Shown here piece after piece: positions 1-8,589 of a stretch of DNA of 64,000 bases. The stretch comes from JAEYOM01 sp036260935 (GTDB taxonomy: Bacteria; Bacillota; Clostridia; Acetivibrionales; DTU013). Both the position numbers and the translations under genes were made by a program. The DNA lies in NCBI GenBank assembly GCA_036260935.1, contig DATALQ010000051.1, positions 124,001-188,000 of the forward strand, given 5' to 3'. The notes beneath the pieces are model-generated. The model made no database searches. It was not told where the DNA came from and saw nothing but the letters and a program-made list of their open reading frames with translations. The first letter of the stretch is position 1. Each line of letters opens with the position of its first letter.

Positions 1-90
1 AATACACGATAAATTAACATAGGCTTAGGTACTGATCGGTTATCTGGAACAATCCCCCTGAAGCCTGCCGAATGCAAACAACGCGGGGCT

Positions 91-840
91 TTATACTGTA
101 CGCTCCCTCAGCTGCCTGACCTTTTCGGCAATCTCGGGCCTGGCTTCCTCCATAAGTTCGTCGTAGAAACCTTCGTACTCATAGGTGATATTCTCTCCCT
201 TTTCAATACCGCGCATGTAACCTTCCATAAGCTTGAAATCCTTCTCATAGCAATGGAACGAATTAGCCCTGTGCGTATATGTGCCGATTCCGACACCAAG
301 TTCGTCTGCAACCCGCTTCATAAGCATAATGAACGCGAACATGTTCATGAACGTGGCTTCAGGCGCATCGTTGCTGCGCATCAGCACCTTAGCGTGCATC
401 TTGCTGTCGCGGATGAAGAACTGAATGTGCTGCAGGCACGCGGGGCTCGTATTGCCGTGCTTCGTGTCGGCGCGCCAGTCCCTGACGTCTACCACAGCCC
501 GCCTGCTGTCGGGATTGCGCCTTAGTTCCTCGTATATGAACGGAAGTTGTTCCTGTATCCTGTTGTGATATGTATAATCCCAGCCGTGGCCTATCCTGAA
601 ATCGAGGATGCCGTCCAGCATCTCCTGCCTGTACTGTTCGAGATCCGTATGACCGCCGATGAACAGCCTGCTGATCATCGGTTCGGCAAACGGCTCCACG
701 ACAAATATCGTCATGCTGCACTCTCTTTGCTTCTGGTTGTAATCGGGGCATTCGCATATCTCACCATACTTGTACAAAGCCTCTATGGAGCGGTGATACG
801 CCTCAGCCAGGCTCTTTCCGCGCACGAACAATTCTTCCAT
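91..840 (-). CDS. Thymidylate synthase-family protein (ThyA fold)
   Basis: A 249-residue protein that aligns by eye with the catalytic half of folate-dependent thymidylate synthase. The SPACLQHIQFF segment matches the active-site loop and places the nucleophile at C135. The MRSNDAPEATFMN segment (153-167) matches the phosphate-binding and dUMP-binding region, with R155, D158 and N167. GTYTHRANSFHCYEKD (186-201) matches the HIY-type region. ThyA methylates dUMP using methylene-THF. This protein is at the short end for the family and the N-terminal 80 residues are atypical, so a pyrimidine hydroxymethylase or another ThyA-superfamily role is possible. It stands alone on the minus strand. I am confident of the superfamily and less sure of the reaction. 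Confidence 0.75.
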   Translation of the reverse strand: MEELFVRGKSLAEAYHRSIEALYKYGEICECPDYNQKQRECSMTIFVVEPFAEPMISRLFIGGHTDLEQYRQEMLDGILDFRIGHGWDYTYHNRIQEQLPFIYEELRRNPDSRRAVVDVRDWRADTKHGNTSPACLQHIQFFIRDSKMHAKVLMRSNDAPEATFMNMFAFIMLMKRVADELGVGIGTYTHRANSFHCYEKDFKLMEGYMRGIEKGENITYEYEGFYDELMEEARPEIAEKVRQLRERTV

Positions 841-1132
841 TGTCTCATCATCCTCCTAGAAAATTTTAGACATTATTATCTTAACATAAATACTAAGGAG
901 GTGGTTAACCAAATGAAATGGTTTGGGGCGCGGTGAGTACGGCGATTAATACGATTATGGAGAGCGAGCGCGGTCTGGCCCCATAGGATGGTCGGCATGG
1001 GCGGGAGAAAATGAAAGAAGGCATGAAAAAGGAGCCCCGCAAAAGCCCCTGTTTGATTCACTTCTATCAGGCGTTTGCCGCTCCACCTTTTATAACACGT
1101 ATTTCCACCTGTTGTTTTTCAACTGTTGATTT
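841..1132. other. Intergenic gap with a maximal Shine-Dalgarno and tiny ORFs
   Basis: No convincing gene lies in this gap. On the plus strand TAAGGAGGTG (near 893-902) is an almost complete anti-16S match. It precedes a seven-codon ORF (913-936) whose stop overlaps a second, 17-codon GTG ORF (933-986). Both are too short to call. They could be a leader peptide, a decayed gene start or chance. Confidence 0.3.
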
Positions 1133-1288
1133 CTATTCAAAAATATCTTCCATTGTCCTGGCAACTACTTCAGTCACTCCATCAACTTTTTTATCTAGCT
1201 GCTTCACACTGTTTTTTATGCTGGAAACATCAAGCTCAATCTTATCCAACTTCGACAGAATCTTGTCAAGTACTTCTTCCAAACTCAA
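1133..1288 (-). CDS. Small coiled-coil protein, 51 aa
   Basis: A 51-residue ORF on the minus strand starting at TTG, four bases after a GGGAG ribosome site; a second in-frame TTG at 1282 is an alternative. The protein reads as one amphipathic helix with leucine, isoleucine and valine at heptad spacing (LDKILSKLDKIELDVSSIK) and many charged residues. It has no Cys, no membrane segment and no catalytic motif. Similar short helical proteins occur in phage and accessory regions as oligomerisation or tail/holin-associated proteins, but I cannot assign a function. The coding case rests on the ribosome site and the clean heptad pattern. Confidence 0.5.
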   Translation of the reverse strand: MSLEEVLDKILSKLDKIELDVSSIKNSVKQLDKKVDGVTEVVARTMEDIFE

Positions 1289-1465
1289 CACGCTCCCTTT
1301 ACGATAAATATTCTATCAAAGAGGTAAAGGAATTGCCATAGGATTTATGTCGATATTTTAGACGATCTCATTTAAAACCTTGGGTACCTAAACCCGACAC
1401 AAGGCTTAACTAAGCTGACGGAGCGGAGGTGCATGTATCCGCCTGCCCCACTCGAACTGTTTTTC

Positions 1466-3580
1466 CTACGGATTAAACAATGCGCCTTCCGGCTTAAGCT
1501 GCGAGCTGCCCGAGTCCGCTTTCTTAAGTCCGAAATACTCATCGATGATGTCCCTTGCGATAGGTGCGACGTTCGAGCCCCAGGCACCCTTTTCGATGAC
1601 TATGGCAATGGCGATCTTCGGCTTGTCGGCGGGGGCATAGCATACGAACAGTGCATTCGGCGAGCGTTCGATGCCTCTCGACGTCTGTGCGGTACCGGTC
1701 TTGCCTGCTACATTGAATGGTAGGCCAACGAACGACTTGTAGGCTGTTCCGTCTACCGACTGGGTAACGGCTACCATACCCTGTTTTATTGCATCGATCG
1801 TCGATTGCTTCACGGGGACCTTTGTATAGGTAGGTTCCGTTACATTGGCAATGGAGCCGTCATACCGGACTACCTGCTTGATAACATAGGGCTTGTACCT
1901 TTTCCCTCCATTTGCGATGGTCGCGATATAATCCGCCATCTGGAGCGGAGTGAAGGCGTTGTCGAACTGCCCTATAGAAACCTGGGCCGTATCGGCAGGT
2001 CTCCATATGTCATTTCGAAGCTGCTTTTTAAGGTCTATGGAGGACATCATACCATCCTCTTCGCTCGGCAGATCTACTCCGGTTCTCTTGCCGAGGCCGA
2101 AATAGGCAGCCCAGTAATCGAGAGTGTCTATCCCCGTATCACGGCCAAGCATGTAAAAATAGATGTTGCAGGAGGTCTCGAGCGCTCGCTTGAGGTCCAG
2201 CATGCCATGTCCCCTATCAGGATATTCGAGGCAGTACAGATCCCTGCCGCCTATATTGGTATGACCGGAATCATAATAGTTGCTGCTTTTCGGCGTTATT
2301 ACTCCTTTTTCAAGTGCTGAAATGCCTACAAGCGGCTTGAAGGTAGAACCCGGGGCATATATTTCCTGTATGGTCCTGTTCAGCTGGGACTTGTTCGGGT
2401 CATGATTGTTCAGGAAGTCGATCGTCTGCTGTGCGGTCTTATCCTCCGAACCGGCCAGGTAAACGGATGGGTCATAGCTCGGATAACTCGCCATTGCCAG
2501 CACCGCTCCGGTGTTTACATCCAATACTACCGCCGACCCTGCATTTGCATCGTTGAAATTGTTATCTTCCTTCTTGTTCTTTATAACGTCGATATTACGG
2601 GCTAGCGATTCCATTGTGACTTTCTGCAGGTTCGTGTCGAGGGTAAGGAATACATCGTCGCCCGGTATGGCCGCCACAGATTCCTGCTTTCGCGTCAGCC
2701 TGCCGCTCGTATCGACTTCGATACTCATCTTGCCATTTTTCCCACGGAGGTAGCGTTCGGCCGTCTTCTCGACGCCGGCCCATCCTATGAGGTCATTATT
2801 GTCATAACCCTCATCCTTTAGATTGTCGTACTGTGAGGACGAGATGCGCCTGACATAGCCCAGCACCTGAGCTTCGTTGAATGCGTTTACATACTCCCTG
2901 ACGGGTTCCACTGATGTAATGACGCCGGGAAATTCGCTGTGCCTTTCCTCTATCTCGGATATGGTATCCATACTGATATTCTTTGCGATGGACACCGTTC
3001 CTCCGGTGACAAAGCTCCAGTTGTTTATCAGTATCTCATACCTTAAAATCATTATTCTGTATGCCTGCTCATCCGTATATGAGGGATCGATCTTGAATTT
3101 TGTCTCCCTCATATATTTAAAAAGCTCTTCAGGCGTGGTTTTTACATCCTTCTTGTCCAGGCCGAGCTTGTTTGAATTCGTTTCCCATGAGGTTATCTGC
3201 TTTTCGGAATTGTCGGCGAAGGTAGTGGGATTGAATGTCAGATACTTCGACAGGTTGTCGATATGTTCCTCCCCGTTCTTTTTGAGTATATCGGACAGCT
3301 TTAGAAGCATGGCGTTCAGTTCGGCAGTTTCGATGTTGGTTTTTACGAGCTGGACGGTAAAGCCCTGACGGTTGATAGCGATAGGTACGCCGTTACGGTC
3401 AAGGATCTTTCCTCTCGCCGCTTCGATGTCGCTTTCCTTGAGGACCCTCCGCTGCGAGTCTTCGCTGTATCTTTCACCCTCCACTATCTGGAGGTTGAAA
3501 AGGCGGAATATTATAACGAACCCGAAGGCCAGGAAACCCACGGCCAGTATAAGATATCTGTTGTTAAGCTTCTCCTTCAA
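1466..3580 (-). CDS. mrdA: Penicillin-binding protein 2 (elongasome transpeptidase)
   Basis: Class B high-molecular-weight PBP that cross-links peptidoglycan during cell elongation. It is membrane-anchored, with an N-terminal helix at about residues 9-29 and a pedestal domain starting after the ARGKILDRNG motif. The transpeptidase domain carries STFK (412-415, nucleophile S412), SCN (470-472) and KTG (627-629). I chose the TTG at 3580 because AGAGGTGAT lies five bases upstream; an in-frame TTG at 3613 has no close ribosome site. Length is 704 aa. It is the last gene of mreB-mreC-mreD-mrdA, the standard elongasome order, which supports PBP2 over the related sporulation SpoVD. Confidence 0.92.
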   Translation of the reverse strand: MKEKLNNRYLILAVGFLAFGFVIIFRLFNLQIVEGERYSEDSQRRVLKESDIEAARGKILDRNGVPIAINRQGFTVQLVKTNIETAELNAMLLKLSDILKKNGEEHIDNLSKYLTFNPTTFADNSEKQITSWETNSNKLGLDKKDVKTTPEELFKYMRETKFKIDPSYTDEQAYRIMILRYEILINNWSFVTGGTVSIAKNISMDTISEIEERHSEFPGVITSVEPVREYVNAFNEAQVLGYVRRISSSQYDNLKDEGYDNNDLIGWAGVEKTAERYLRGKNGKMSIEVDTSGRLTRKQESVAAIPGDDVFLTLDTNLQKVTMESLARNIDVIKNKKEDNNFNDANAGSAVVLDVNTGAVLAMASYPSYDPSVYLAGSEDKTAQQTIDFLNNHDPNKSQLNRTIQEIYAPGSTFKPLVGISALEKGVITPKSSNYYDSGHTNIGGRDLYCLEYPDRGHGMLDLKRALETSCNIYFYMLGRDTGIDTLDYWAAYFGLGKRTGVDLPSEEDGMMSSIDLKKQLRNDIWRPADTAQVSIGQFDNAFTPLQMADYIATIANGGKRYKPYVIKQVVRYDGSIANVTEPTYTKVPVKQSTIDAIKQGMVAVTQSVDGTAYKSFVGLPFNVAGKTGTAQTSRGIERSPNALFVCYAPADKPKIAIAIVIEKGAWGSNVAPIARDIIDEYFGLKKADSGSSQLKPEGALFNP

Positions 3581-3622
3581 ATCAATCACCTCTTGCAGGA
3601 CCAGTATCCGCAAATATACGGA

Positions 3623-4138
3623 TCAATACTTCCTTGCATTGCTTTCTTTGCCTTCGAACCAGCGTTCCGCCCTGATAAGCAGCGGGAACATCAATATGGC
3701 TATAATACTGTTGTAGATGGATTCTGGCAGTATTATGTCCGTCATCGCGAACCAGAACTGCATGCTGCCTGACATAATATTATTTATGATATATATCATG
3801 GATTCATATAGAACAGAATACACAAACGTAAAGAATACAGCAACCAGCAGATTCTCCCTGAAAAGCCTGCGGCTGACCGAGCCTGCCGCTATGCCCAGAT
3901 AAAGGCCAAGCAGGGCGTAAAACCCGAGAACGCTGCCAAAAACCAGGTCGACAACCAGCCCTGCAAAGAATCCGACTGTTCCACCCTCTGTATTACCGCG
4001 CAGTAAACCGGTTATGATCACAAATACTATCAGGATATTGGGTATGACGCCAAGAATTGCAGCGTAATGCAGCAGAGTAGTCTGCAGCAGAAAAAATACC
4101 AGAATGAAGAAGGAATAGAATATGAACTTTCTTTTCAT
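3623..4138 (-). CDS. mreD: Rod shape-determining protein MreD
   Basis: A 171-residue integral membrane protein with five or so hydrophobic helices and very few polar loops, the usual size and profile of MreD. It links the MreB cytoskeleton with MreC and PBP2 in the elongasome. Its ATG overlaps the mreC stop codon by four bases, indicating translational coupling, and mrdA follows 42 bases downstream from the TTG start chosen there. MreD sequence is poorly conserved, so the assignment leans on the operon position as well as the hydropathy pattern. Confidence 0.9.
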   Translation of the reverse strand: MKRKFIFYSFFILVFFLLQTTLLHYAAILGVIPNILIVFVIITGLLRGNTEGGTVGFFAGLVVDLVFGSVLGFYALLGLYLGIAAGSVSRRLFRENLLVAVFFTFVYSVLYESMIYIINNIMSGSMQFWFAMTDIILPESIYNSIIAILMFPLLIRAERWFEGKESNARKY

Positions 4139-4998
4139 TTTCCGGCACTACCTGTTTCGTCAGATTGGTTGTTTTTAAGTACGTAAACCTCTTCCAGCCG
4201 TTTAAAATCGGCAGCCGGCTTTATAATCGCGTACCTGTCGAGTTCGCTGTTGGTTTTCCTGACTTCTATGACTTCTCCGATCAGTATCCCCTTGGGATAA
4301 ATACCACCGCCGAGACCGGAGGTTTCAATAATATCCCCCACCTCGACGTCGACCTCCAGAGGTATATAATCCATTTTGCAAAGGCCTTTTTCCTTGAGCT
4401 GCATGTCGCCCCTTACTATGGCATGCCCGCCGCCGGCTTTTGCTATCCAGCCTGATACGGCGCTTTCCTCGTCGATAATCGTCTGCACGTTCGACGTTGT
4501 AAAGTCGGAGGATACAACTCTGCCGACCAGTCCCCTTGCACTGGTTACAACCGGGGCGTCAGTTTTAACCCCTTCCTTGCTGCCGGTGTCGATCTTGAAT
4601 ACGTTGAACCAGTTGCCGGGGTCGACCGCTATTATGTTCGCGCCCAGTATCGTATAATCTCCGAACTGTTCTTTCAGGTTTAATGCCTGGCGGAGTTCCT
4701 CATTTTTAACTTTTAGAACGGATAGCTCACGGTTTTCCTTTTCCAGCCCGGCTACCTGTGTTTTTAACTGATCGTTTTCTTTCCTTACCGCTTCAATATC
4801 CTTAAAGAATGAAAATGTGTCCCCGACCTTCCGGCCAGCTGCTGTAAAAAAACCCTGGACCGGTTTCATAGGGACACTAAGTATGTTATTCAGCCAATTC
4901 AGCTTGCTGCTTTTATTTGCCGAAACCCCCATGATAACTAAAAGGATGATAGTAATAAAAGACACGATGAACCATTTGCTTCTGAAAATACGCAGCAA
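4135..4998 (-). CDS. mreC: Rod shape-determining protein MreC
   Basis: A 287-residue bitopic membrane protein. An N-terminal helix (about 10-26) is followed by a coiled coil (about 65-110, rich in E, K, L and V) and then the beta-rich MreC domain, including the GSKEGVKTDAPVV and GLVGRVV segments typical of the family. It scaffolds MreB, MreD and PBP2 on the outer face of the membrane. The TTG start at 4998 lies nine bases after AGAGGAG and 16 bases after the mreB stop. The end overlaps mreD by four bases. Confidence 0.93.
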   Translation of the reverse strand: MLRIFRSKWFIVSFITIILLVIMGVSANKSSKLNWLNNILSVPMKPVQGFFTAAGRKVGDTFSFFKDIEAVRKENDQLKTQVAGLEKENRELSVLKVKNEELRQALNLKEQFGDYTILGANIIAVDPGNWFNVFKIDTGSKEGVKTDAPVVTSARGLVGRVVSSDFTTSNVQTIIDEESAVSGWIAKAGGGHAIVRGDMQLKEKGLCKMDYIPLEVDVEVGDIIETSGLGGGIYPKGILIGEVIEVRKTNSELDRYAIIKPAADFKRLEEVYVLKNNQSDETGSAGK

Positions 4999-5014
4999 AG
5001 GACATGTCTCCTCT

Positions 5015-6037
5015 CTATTTCAGTTTTCTCGGTGTGATCAGCACTCTCTTGAGAGTCTCTATTTCGTCCAGCACCTTGCCGGCCCCGATAGCAACGCAGT
5101 CCAGAGGTCTCTCCGCTACCATTACGGGCATGCCGGTCTCCTCGTGTATCAGCTTGTCCAGTCCGCTGAGAAGCGCTCCGCCGCCGGCCAGCATGATACC
5201 CTTGTCCATTATGTCCGACGCGAGCTCCGGAGGAGTTTTTTCAAGTGTAAACTTGATGGAATCGACAATCGCGTTGATGGGCTCCTTCAAAGCTTCATTT
5301 ATTTCGCTTGAAGATATGGATATATTCTTTGGAAGGCCGGTTATAAGATCTCTGCCACGCACCTCCATGGTTTCGTCCTGGGGTTTGAGATAAGCGTTGC
5401 CTATGGTTACCTTTATCTGTTCGGCCGACCTTTCGCCGATCATAAGGTTGTATTCCTTCTTTACGAAATGAACGATTGCTTCGTCGAACTCATCTCCTGC
5501 GATCCGCAGCGATTTGCTGGTAACGATGCCGCCAAGCGAAATAACGGCGACTTCGCTCGTACCGCCTCCGATATCGACGATCATACTGCCCGAAGGCTCC
5601 TCAACGGGAAGATTTGCACCTATGGCAGCCGCCATCGGCTCTTCTATCAAATAGGCTTCCTTGGCTCCCGCCTGAAGCGTAGCTTCTTCGACCGCTCTTT
5701 TCTCAACTTCGGTAACTCCGGAAGGTACGCATATTACAACTCTCGGTTTCGAAACGAAACCGCTGCCCATTGCTCTTTTTATGAAATATTTCAACATGCT
5801 CTGAGTTATGTCAAAATCGGCTATGACCCCGTCTTTCATCGGCCTTATGGCCACAATGTCGCCGGGAGTTCTGCCTATCATGTTCTTTGCGTCATCACCT
5901 ACAGCCAGTATAGCCTTCGTAGTCTTATTGATTGCCACGACAGAGGGCTCTCTTACAACGATGCCCTTTCCTTTAAGATGTACAAGCGTGTTTGCGGTTC
6001 CCAGATCGATTCCTATGTCTCTAGCTAAAAATCCCAT
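5015..6037 (-). CDS. mreB: Cell shape actin homologue MreB
   Basis: Bacterial actin that polymerises on the membrane and directs lateral wall synthesis. The 340-residue protein begins MGFLARDIGIDLGTANT (phosphate-1 loop, DLGTANT). Later come the phosphate-2 signature MIVDIGGGTSEVAV and the adenosine motif IMLAGGGALLSGL. The start is the ATG at 6037, preceded by GGGAGGA at a six-base spacing; the in-frame TTG at 6052 lies inside the ribosome site region and is rejected. It is the first gene of the mre cluster and sits downstream of radC, a common arrangement in Firmicutes. The operon context favours MreB over the paralogues Mbl and MreBH. Confidence 0.95.
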   Translation of the reverse strand: MGFLARDIGIDLGTANTLVHLKGKGIVVREPSVVAINKTTKAILAVGDDAKNMIGRTPGDIVAIRPMKDGVIADFDITQSMLKYFIKRAMGSGFVSKPRVVICVPSGVTEVEKRAVEEATLQAGAKEAYLIEEPMAAAIGANLPVEEPSGSMIVDIGGGTSEVAVISLGGIVTSKSLRIAGDEFDEAIVHFVKKEYNLMIGERSAEQIKVTIGNAYLKPQDETMEVRGRDLITGLPKNISISSSEINEALKEPINAIVDSIKFTLEKTPPELASDIMDKGIMLAGGGALLSGLDKLIHEETGMPVMVAERPLDCVAIGAGKVLDEIETLKRVLITPRKLK

Positions 6038-6085
6038 GTCCAATCCTCCCAAAGTCCTTTACAAGGGATGCAGGTTAATCAATCT

Positions 6086-6110
6086 GCGATTTTGCCGCTG
6101 CAAAAATCGC
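6086..6110 (-). other. Stem-loop between radC and mreB
   Basis: Near-perfect inverted repeat: GCGATTTTGC pairs with GCAAAAATCGC across a CGCT loop. There is no following T-run in either direction, so it does not look like a simple terminator. It may be a processing or attenuation hairpin between radC and the mre operon. Confidence 0.4.
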
Positions 6111-6118
6111 CGGTTGTA

Positions 6119-6817
6119 TCACATCAGTCCCTGCTCCTTGAAACTTATGTACTTTCCGTCCCCTATGACCACATGGTCGAGGACCTTGATTCCAAGTATA
6201 TTGCCTGCGTTGACAAGCCTCTGCGTCGTTTCGATATCCTCCCTGCTCGGCTCGGGATCGCCGCTCGGATGGTTATGGACCAGCAGAACGCCGGAACATC
6301 CAGCCTTAACAGCTTCGCTGAAGACCTCCCTTGGATGAACTATCGATGAGTTGAGGCTTCCTACCGATACGTTAAGATACTTTATGATATGGTTCTTCGT
6401 ATTCAGCAGGATTATCTTAAAAACTTCCTTTTTCAGATGCCGCATCTCTTCCATAAGAAGAGAGCTTACTTCAACCGGAGATTTTATGGTAACGCGGTTG
6501 TTATTTATCAATGATGCCGAAACCCTTTTTGATAATTCCATGACTGCCTTTATCTGCAGGGCTTTGACTCTCCCGATCCCCTTGGTGCGTTTAAGTTCTT
6601 CTACAGACATATCATGCAGGAAAGCTATCCCGCCCGTGTTGCCGCCATATGTAAGAAGCCTTTGTGCCAATGTCACAGAAGTTTCTTCCATGCTGCCGGT
6701 CCTTATGACAATTGCCAGAAGCTCCGCATTTGACAGTGTTTCCGCGCCATATTTCTCCAACTTTTCATAAGGCCTTTCATTGACCGGTATATCCTTCATT
6801 CTAAGTCTGTATTCCAT
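6119..6817 (-). CDS. radC: RadC/UPF0758 JAB-domain protein
   Basis: RadC-family protein of 232 residues from the ATG at 6817. The N-terminal half has a helix-hairpin-helix-like region (VEELKRTKGIGRVKALQIKA). The C-terminal JAB1/MPN domain carries the metalloprotease-type motif HNHPSGDPEPSREDIE, that is H-x-H-x7-S-x2-D. The biochemical role is unsettled: the early DNA-repair phenotype was withdrawn, and a nuclease or peptidase role is unproven. A TATAAT on this strand at 6865-6870 would make the upstream in-frame GTG (6856) essentially leaderless, which favours the ATG start. Neighbours are maf upstream and mreB downstream. Confidence 0.88.
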   Translation of the reverse strand: MEYRLRMKDIPVNERPYEKLEKYGAETLSNAELLAIVIRTGSMEETSVTLAQRLLTYGGNTGGIAFLHDMSVEELKRTKGIGRVKALQIKAVMELSKRVSASLINNNRVTIKSPVEVSSLLMEEMRHLKKEVFKIILLNTKNHIIKYLNVSVGSLNSSIVHPREVFSEAVKAGCSGVLLVHNHPSGDPEPSREDIETTQRLVNAGNILGIKVLDHVVIGDGKYISFKEQGLM

Positions 6818-6906
6818 TTTGGTCAACCCCGCAATCTTTAAATTTTTGTAACACACCGCCTTTCATTATACCATTTTTATACAATTGTTTGCTATATTTT
6901 GTAATA

Positions 6907-7509
6907 TTATTCTTCTTTTTGGAAATTCCATTCGGCAGCATTTATGCCCAATTGAGCCAACATGCGGTACAACCTCTGCAATGGAAGTCCGACAACGTTT
7001 GAATAGCAGCCGTTCAGACTCTTTACGAACAGCGCGGCCTTGCCCTGGATGCCATAAGCTCCTGCCTTGCCAAGATGCTCTCCAGTTTTCAGATACGCTT
7101 CTATCTCATCCTTTGTCAATTCGGCAAAACTCACCTTCGTTATTTCATGCCCGCTTTTAGTCTCTCCGGTTTCCGCGTTCACCAGAGCTACCCCCGTAAT
7201 AACCAGGTGTATACGCCCGCTAAGGTTTTCCAGCATTCGTCTGGCGTGTTCCTCATCCGCAGGTTTACCGAAGATTTCGTCATCGCACACCACTATCGTA
7301 TCCGCTCCAAGAACTATCCCTTTACCGACCTTTTTCGCCACATCCTCCGCTTTCATTCGCGCCAGCTGTTCGGCCTTCTGCGACGGCGTGCCGTAAAGCT
7401 TCACACTGCCCTCGTCGACATCGCCCGGCATCACCGTGAACGGTATTCCGGCCTGCGTCAGCAGTTCTCTTCTCCTTGGTGAAGAAGATGCAAGTATGAT
7501 TGCATCCAT
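6907..7509 (-). CDS. maf: Maf-family nucleoside triphosphate pyrophosphatase
   Basis: House-cleaning pyrophosphatase that hydrolyses non-canonical or excess NTPs (dTTP/UTP-type in YhdE-like members). The 200-residue protein opens with the hallmark LASSSPRRRELL. It continues with VLGADTIVVCDDEIFGKP (catalytic Asp region) and GKAGAYGIQGKAALFV, all diagnostic. In Bacillus the Maf homologue is linked to septum arrest and sits next to radC and mreB, as here. The start is the ATG at 7509, with a weak AAAAAGGAATG ribosome site a little further upstream than usual. Confidence 0.93.
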   Translation of the reverse strand: MDAIILASSSPRRRELLTQAGIPFTVMPGDVDEGSVKLYGTPSQKAEQLARMKAEDVAKKVGKGIVLGADTIVVCDDEIFGKPADEEHARRMLENLSGRIHLVITGVALVNAETGETKSGHEITKVSFAELTKDEIEAYLKTGEHLGKAGAYGIQGKAALFVKSLNGCYSNVVGLPLQRLYRMLAQLGINAAEWNFQKEE

Positions 7510-7765
7510 CTGGTATGATCATTCCTTTTTGTTATTTGAGTCTCCATATTTTTGTTACGAATGGTGTCCCATTTCTTTAATATTATCATAAATGAAAGGG
7601 GATATATACAGAAAATAAATATTTGCCAAAGCGATCAATCCCGTGCACAGCAATGCCGGATTTGCCCGGCAGCGAAGCATTCGGCCGTTTTAGACCGCTG
7701 TAAGGTTTGGTATGGAATACCTCTCAATGTTGTTATATAATACACTTCAGGAGGCGTTAGGTTCT

Positions 7766-8236
7766 ATGAATAATGTGCTGACAGAAGAAAATATAAAAAA
7801 GCTGCAGGAAGAACTCGAATACAGGATGACTGTAAAAAGGGCGGAGATCGCAAAGGAAAAGCTGGTTGCGGCCGCACACGGCGACAGGTCGGAAAATGCC
7901 GAATACAAGGAAGCCTGCAGGAACTACAGGGAAAACGACGACAGGATCCAGTACCTGATGACCATGATATCCACCGCAGTGGTAATAGATGATAAAGACA
8001 TCGATAAAACTGTAATGGGCGTGAACAGCAAGGCCAGGGTAAAATTCGTGGAAGATGGAGACGAAGACGTAGTCACGCTTGTTACGACAATGGACATCGA
8101 CCCCGTAAATATGAAGATAAGCATCGAGTCGGACCTTGGCAAGGCCTTGAAGGGCAGAAGGGCCGGTGAAACCGTCGAAGTCGACGCCCCGCGAGGAAAG
8201 TACAAGGTGGAAATAATAGAAATATTGAAAAATTGA
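7766..8236 (+). CDS. greA: GreA/GreB-type transcript cleavage factor
   Basis: A 156-residue Gre-family protein that would enter the RNA polymerase secondary channel and stimulate cleavage of backtracked RNA. The N-terminal coiled coil ends in the loop HGDRSENAEYKEA. This retains the two acidic residues needed for catalysis (D40 and E43, matching E. coli D41 and E44). The C-terminal half is the FKBP-like domain, including GKALKGRRAGETVEVDAP. I use the ATG at 7766, eleven bases after AGGAGG, which is somewhat long. A TATAAT lies at 7736-7741, so the upstream in-frame ATG at 7712 precedes the likely transcription start. It may be a paralogue rather than the housekeeping GreA. Confidence 0.85.
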   Translation: MNNVLTEENIKKLQEELEYRMTVKRAEIAKEKLVAAAHGDRSENAEYKEACRNYRENDDRIQYLMTMISTAVVIDDKDIDKTVMGVNSKARVKFVEDGDEDVVTLVTTMDIDPVNMKISIESDLGKALKGRRAGETVEVDAPRGKYKVEIIEILKN

Positions 8237-8274
8237 GATTGGTCTTGCGAAAGAACGTGTACCGGCTGGCAGTA

Positions 8275-8304
8275 TTGACACTTGAACAAATACAGACGTA
8301 AAAT
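8275..8304 (+). promoter_or_regulatory. Promoter of the trpS T-box leader
   Basis: TTGACA (8275-8280), 18-base spacer, TAAAAT (8299-8304): a strong sigma-A-type promoter. Predicted start is about 8311, giving a leader of roughly 280 bases before trpS. Confidence 0.75.
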
Positions 8305-8310
8305 AAAGTA

Positions 8311-8557
8311 AATGAATATTAAAACCGCGGAGTAAGAAGAGTAGGTATATGGTTTAAAACTACAGAGAACTGCTATTGGTGAGAATGCAGGGTTTTGATG
8401 TATACTGAATGGGCTTATGAGGGCGACCTGAAAAACTTTTGGTTGAGTAGGAGTCGACGGAAATCCTGACCGTTATGATGGACGCATATGTTTGTATGTT
8501 GATTGTCTCATTGGTGGCAAAATAAGATTCTTATCCTGTGTTGGATAGGAATTTTTT
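8311..8557 (+). promoter_or_regulatory. T-box riboswitch, tryptophan specifier
   Basis: T-box leader of trpS. The 5' stem I region has AGTAAGAAGAGTAGG (8331-8345) and AGAGAACTG (8364-8372). The specifier loop contains TGG (8410-8412), the Trp codon. The T-box core is TTGGTGGCAA (8511-8520), whose TGGC pairs with the GCCA end of an uncharged tRNA-Trp (discriminator G73). It ends in an intrinsic terminator. Uncharged tRNA-Trp would stabilise the antiterminator and switch trpS on. Codon, discriminator and downstream gene agree. Confidence 0.92.
8527..8557 (+). terminator. T-box-controlled terminator
   Basis: ATTCTTATCC (8527-8536) pairs with GGATAGGAAT (8543-8552), with one G-U pair and a six-base loop, followed by a T-run. 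It lies immediately after the T-box core, as expected for the terminator alternative to the antiterminator. Confidence 0.88.
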
Positions 8558-8589
8558 ATTATATCGAATAAATAACTTGGAGGTATAGT

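Noticed and set aside
389..757. Overlapping frames inside the ThyA-family gene
   Set aside because: Arg-rich, motif-free shadow frames of a clear protein.
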